From: Sedimentisphaerales bacterium
GTDB taxonomy: Bacteria; Planctomycetota; Phycisphaerae; Sedimentisphaerales; Anaerobacaceae
DNA: 64,000 nucleotides
Direction of reading: 5' to 3'
Assembly (NCBI GenBank): GCA_016930645.1
Contig: JAFGGH010000046.1
Location: 1 to 64,000 of the forward strand
The notes below the pieces were generated by a model. That model had not been told where the DNA came from. It worked only from the letters and a program-made list of their open reading frames with translations, and made no database searches. The translations under genes were made by a program, and so were the position numbers. Of the stretch, positions 62,252 to 64,000 are shown in pieces (position 1 is the stretch's first letter; each line of letters begins with the position of its first letter).

Positions 62252-64000
62252 ATGGAAAATCTAATCAAGTATGATGAAAACGAACATTCTCAGGAAATTA
62301 TTTATCAAGGTCAGCCTTTAGGCTCTCCGCCTCAATCGTCCTCAAATCTTTTTAATTCTATACGGCGATACTGGCGTATAACGCTTGTGGTTTTTATTGT
62401 CGCCTGTGCTGTTGGTCTGCCGGTTATCTGGCTGGGAATCGGTCCTCAGTATGAAGCTATCGCAAGAATTAGTGTCGAATCCAATATCCCTTCGGTTATT
62501 TACGGCAATGACAGTTCAATGCCGGTAAAAGCCTATGAAAGTTTCAAAAATGACCAGGTAAGAATTATTATGGAGGATAAACGCGTTTGGCAAAGAGCTG
62601 CAGACCTGTTGGCGGACAAAGATTTAAGTTTCTTCAAAAATAATACCGGCTTGTTTGGCGGTGCCGACAGCGACCCAGTGGATATTCTTCGAAAAGCAGT
62701 CATTGATGAAAAAATCGAAATATATTCTCTTTCGGCAAGTTCATTCATAGATATAAAGATGACTGGAAGCGACCGGCAGGAATGTCTTCAGATTGTGGAC
62801 GCTGTCAATAAAGCCTATATGGCTGTAGCAGGTTCCGAATCAGCAAGTGAAAATGATAAAGAACTCAATGAGCTGGAAGATATGCGTAAACAATATGAGC
62901 AAAAAAGAAAGCAGCAAAGAGAGGCATTGTATGAACTTGCTGGTGAATATGGGACGGTAAAATTAAATCCTCGGCAGGAAATGATGCTTACAAGAGTTGC
63001 TGTCCTGCAGGATTTAGTTACTAAAATCGAATCGGAAAAAATTCTTTTGGAAACGAAAATAGCTGTGCTGGACAAAACAAAAGACCAGAATATTTTGCCG
63101 CAAGGCTTGGTTGAAAGGCGTCAGGAGTTTGTTCAGAATGACCTTGTTACTCGAACCCTTTCGCAGCGGATAGCTGAACTTGAAGAAGAGCTTATTTCAG
63201 CGCAGCAGGTGGTAAAAGAGGGTAACCCTGTATTACAACGGCGACAACAGCTTTTGGAATCCTTCAAAAACAACCTTGAAAAACATAAGCAACGACTTGG
63301 TGAAAAGTTTGACAACAGTATAACAGATGAAATGCAGAGAAACAGAGAATATGAATTGCGGGAAGCGCAGGCAAATCTGCAGACTTTAATTGCGAGAAAG
63401 CAGATACTCGAAGAAAGAATGAAACAGGAGGACATTGATACTATTGAGCTCGGGCGTAAACAACTAGAGATTGAAAATGCGCAGGAAGACCTTGCTTTCA
63501 CAGATGAGGTTTACAACGACATACGTGCTCGTATTAATCAACGTGAGGTAGAGACCAAGAGGCCGGCCCGTATTTCAATACCTTATGAAGCTACAGTTGT
63601 CCCTGCACCTGACATCCGAATACAGATAACCGCGGTGGTTTTGTTTGTCGCACTGGCCTGCGGAGCAGGTCTTGCCATAATACGCGACAAAGTTGACTCA
63701 AGCGTTTATACTCCGAATGACCTTACAAAGCGTATTGGTGTCAGAATAATCGGCACTACTACAAAACCACGCGGCGTGAAAAGATCGCTTTTACCGCAAA
63801 AAGTTGCTGAAGATTACCAAGCTATTCTCGCTAACCTGGGATTGATAGGCGTCTCGGGAATTCCCAAAAAGCTGGTAGTTACAAGCCCGGGAATCCGGGA
63901 CGGAAAAACAACATTTGTAATTAACCTGGCGAGTAGCCTTGCAAAAGCTGGTAAAAATGTATTGCTTATTGACGGCGACTTAAGAGAACCTGATATACAC
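62252..64000 (+). CDS. Wzc/BY-kinase-type chain-length regulator and tyrosine autokinase (3' truncated by window)
   Basis: The first 583 residues of a polysaccharide co-polymerase. ATG follows AAAGGTAAGAA. A transmembrane helix (about 45-65) starts the Wzz domain; a long coiled coil occupies about 195-430; the PATVVPAPD-like segment and second helix lie near 450-480. The kinase domain begins at about 520 with a variant Walker A, PGIRDGKTT (Gly551-Lys552), and Walker A' LLIDGDLREPD at the end. The Walker B and tyrosine cluster are beyond the edge. It controls chain length and export of the EPS. Confidence 0.9.
   Translation, partial: MENLIKYDENEHSQEIIYQGQPLGSPPQSSSNLFNSIRRYWRITLVVFIVACAVGLPVIWLGIGPQYEAIARISVESNIPSVIYGNDSSMPVKAYESFKNDQVRIIMEDKRVWQRAADLLADKDLSFFKNNTGLFGGADSDPVDILRKAVIDEKIEIYSLSASSFIDIKMTGSDRQECLQIVDAVNKAYMAVAGSESASENDKELNELEDMRKQYEQKRKQQREALYELAGEYGTVKLNPRQEMMLTRVAVLQDLVTKIESEKILLETKIAVLDKTKDQNILPQGLVERRQEFVQNDLVTRTLSQRIAELEEELISAQQVVKEGNPVLQRRQQLLESFKNNLEKHKQRLGEKFDNSITDEMQRNREYELREAQANLQTLIARKQILEERMKQEDIDTIELGRKQLEIENAQEDLAFTDEVYNDIRARINQREVETKRPARISIPYEATVVPAPDIRIQITAVVLFVALACGAGLAIIRDKVDSSVYTPNDLTKRIGVRIIGTTTKPRGVKRSLLPQKVAEDYQAILANLGLIGVSGIPKKLVVTSPGIRDGKTTFVINLASSLAKAGKNVLLIDGDLREPDIH

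Noticed and set aside
1-64000. CRISPR arrays, tRNA/rRNA genes, prophage or insertion sequence genes
   Set aside because: No regularly spaced repeats, cloverleaf-like segments, transposase or phage protein motifs were seen on either strand.

Overview
The window most likely comes from a Planctomycetota bacterium of the Phycisphaerae (Sedimentisphaerales-like). The evidence is a large secreted parallel beta-helix protein ending in the paired EF-hand/dockerin-like tail common in that group, a GH106 alpha-L-rhamnosidase, and a large exopolysaccharide locus. This assignment is inference from protein style, because no rRNA or marker gene is present. There are no tRNAs, CRISPR arrays, phage genes or transposase genes.

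Left part (93-23529): an L-rhamnose regulon. After a lone secreted beta-helix protein (93-2924, minus) and a strong terminator (3063-3118), eleven genes lie head to tail on the minus strand. In transcription order they are: E2 acyltransferase, E3 dihydrolipoyl dehydrogenase, PHP-like protein, SDR dehydrogenase, large zinc-type dehydrogenase, rhamnulokinase, class II aldolase, ASRT-family small protein, rhamnose isomerase, NCS1-like permease and GH106 rhamnosidase. Divergent from them (plus strand) are a DeoR-family regulator and a fused E1 alpha-beta 2-oxoacid dehydrogenase. The 0.78-kb divergent region holds repeated TATGCTT(G/T)A motifs at both ends and a 139-bp imperfect inverted-repeat element. 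The predicted flow is: rhamnoside cleavage outside the cytoplasm, uptake, isomerisation, phosphorylation, and aldol cleavage to DHAP and L-lactaldehyde. The C3 product is then oxidised by dehydrogenases and a dedicated TPP/lipoate complex to an acyl-CoA. The last steps are inference.

Middle (23698-26037, minus): a secreted beta-helix plus fibronectin-III protein with a tryptophan-rich, internally repeated C-terminal tail.

Right part (26464-64000): a single-strand exopolysaccharide (EPS) operon. A good sigma70-type promoter (26464-26492) is followed by a leader of about 540 nt and then about 29 closely packed genes, many with ATGA overlaps. They encode two Wzx-type flippases, a Wzy/ligase-like protein, about ten glycosyltransferases (GT2, GT4, GT-C and a PssD/PssE pair), sugar-modifying enzymes (epimerase, Gfo/Idh/MocA oxidoreductase, deacetylases, and a GT-methyltransferase-pyruvyltransferase fusion) and acyl/amide decoration candidates (ATP-grasp, GNAT, FemAB-like, CapK-like). 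They also encode iron-sulfur proteins (radical SAM, DUF362, F420-hydrogenase-beta-like), a membrane-anchored heparinase II/III-like lyase, a degenerate nucleotidyltransferase and a Wzc-type tyrosine autokinase cut by the right edge. The layout suggests a Wzx/Wzy-type heteropolysaccharide with non-sugar decorations.
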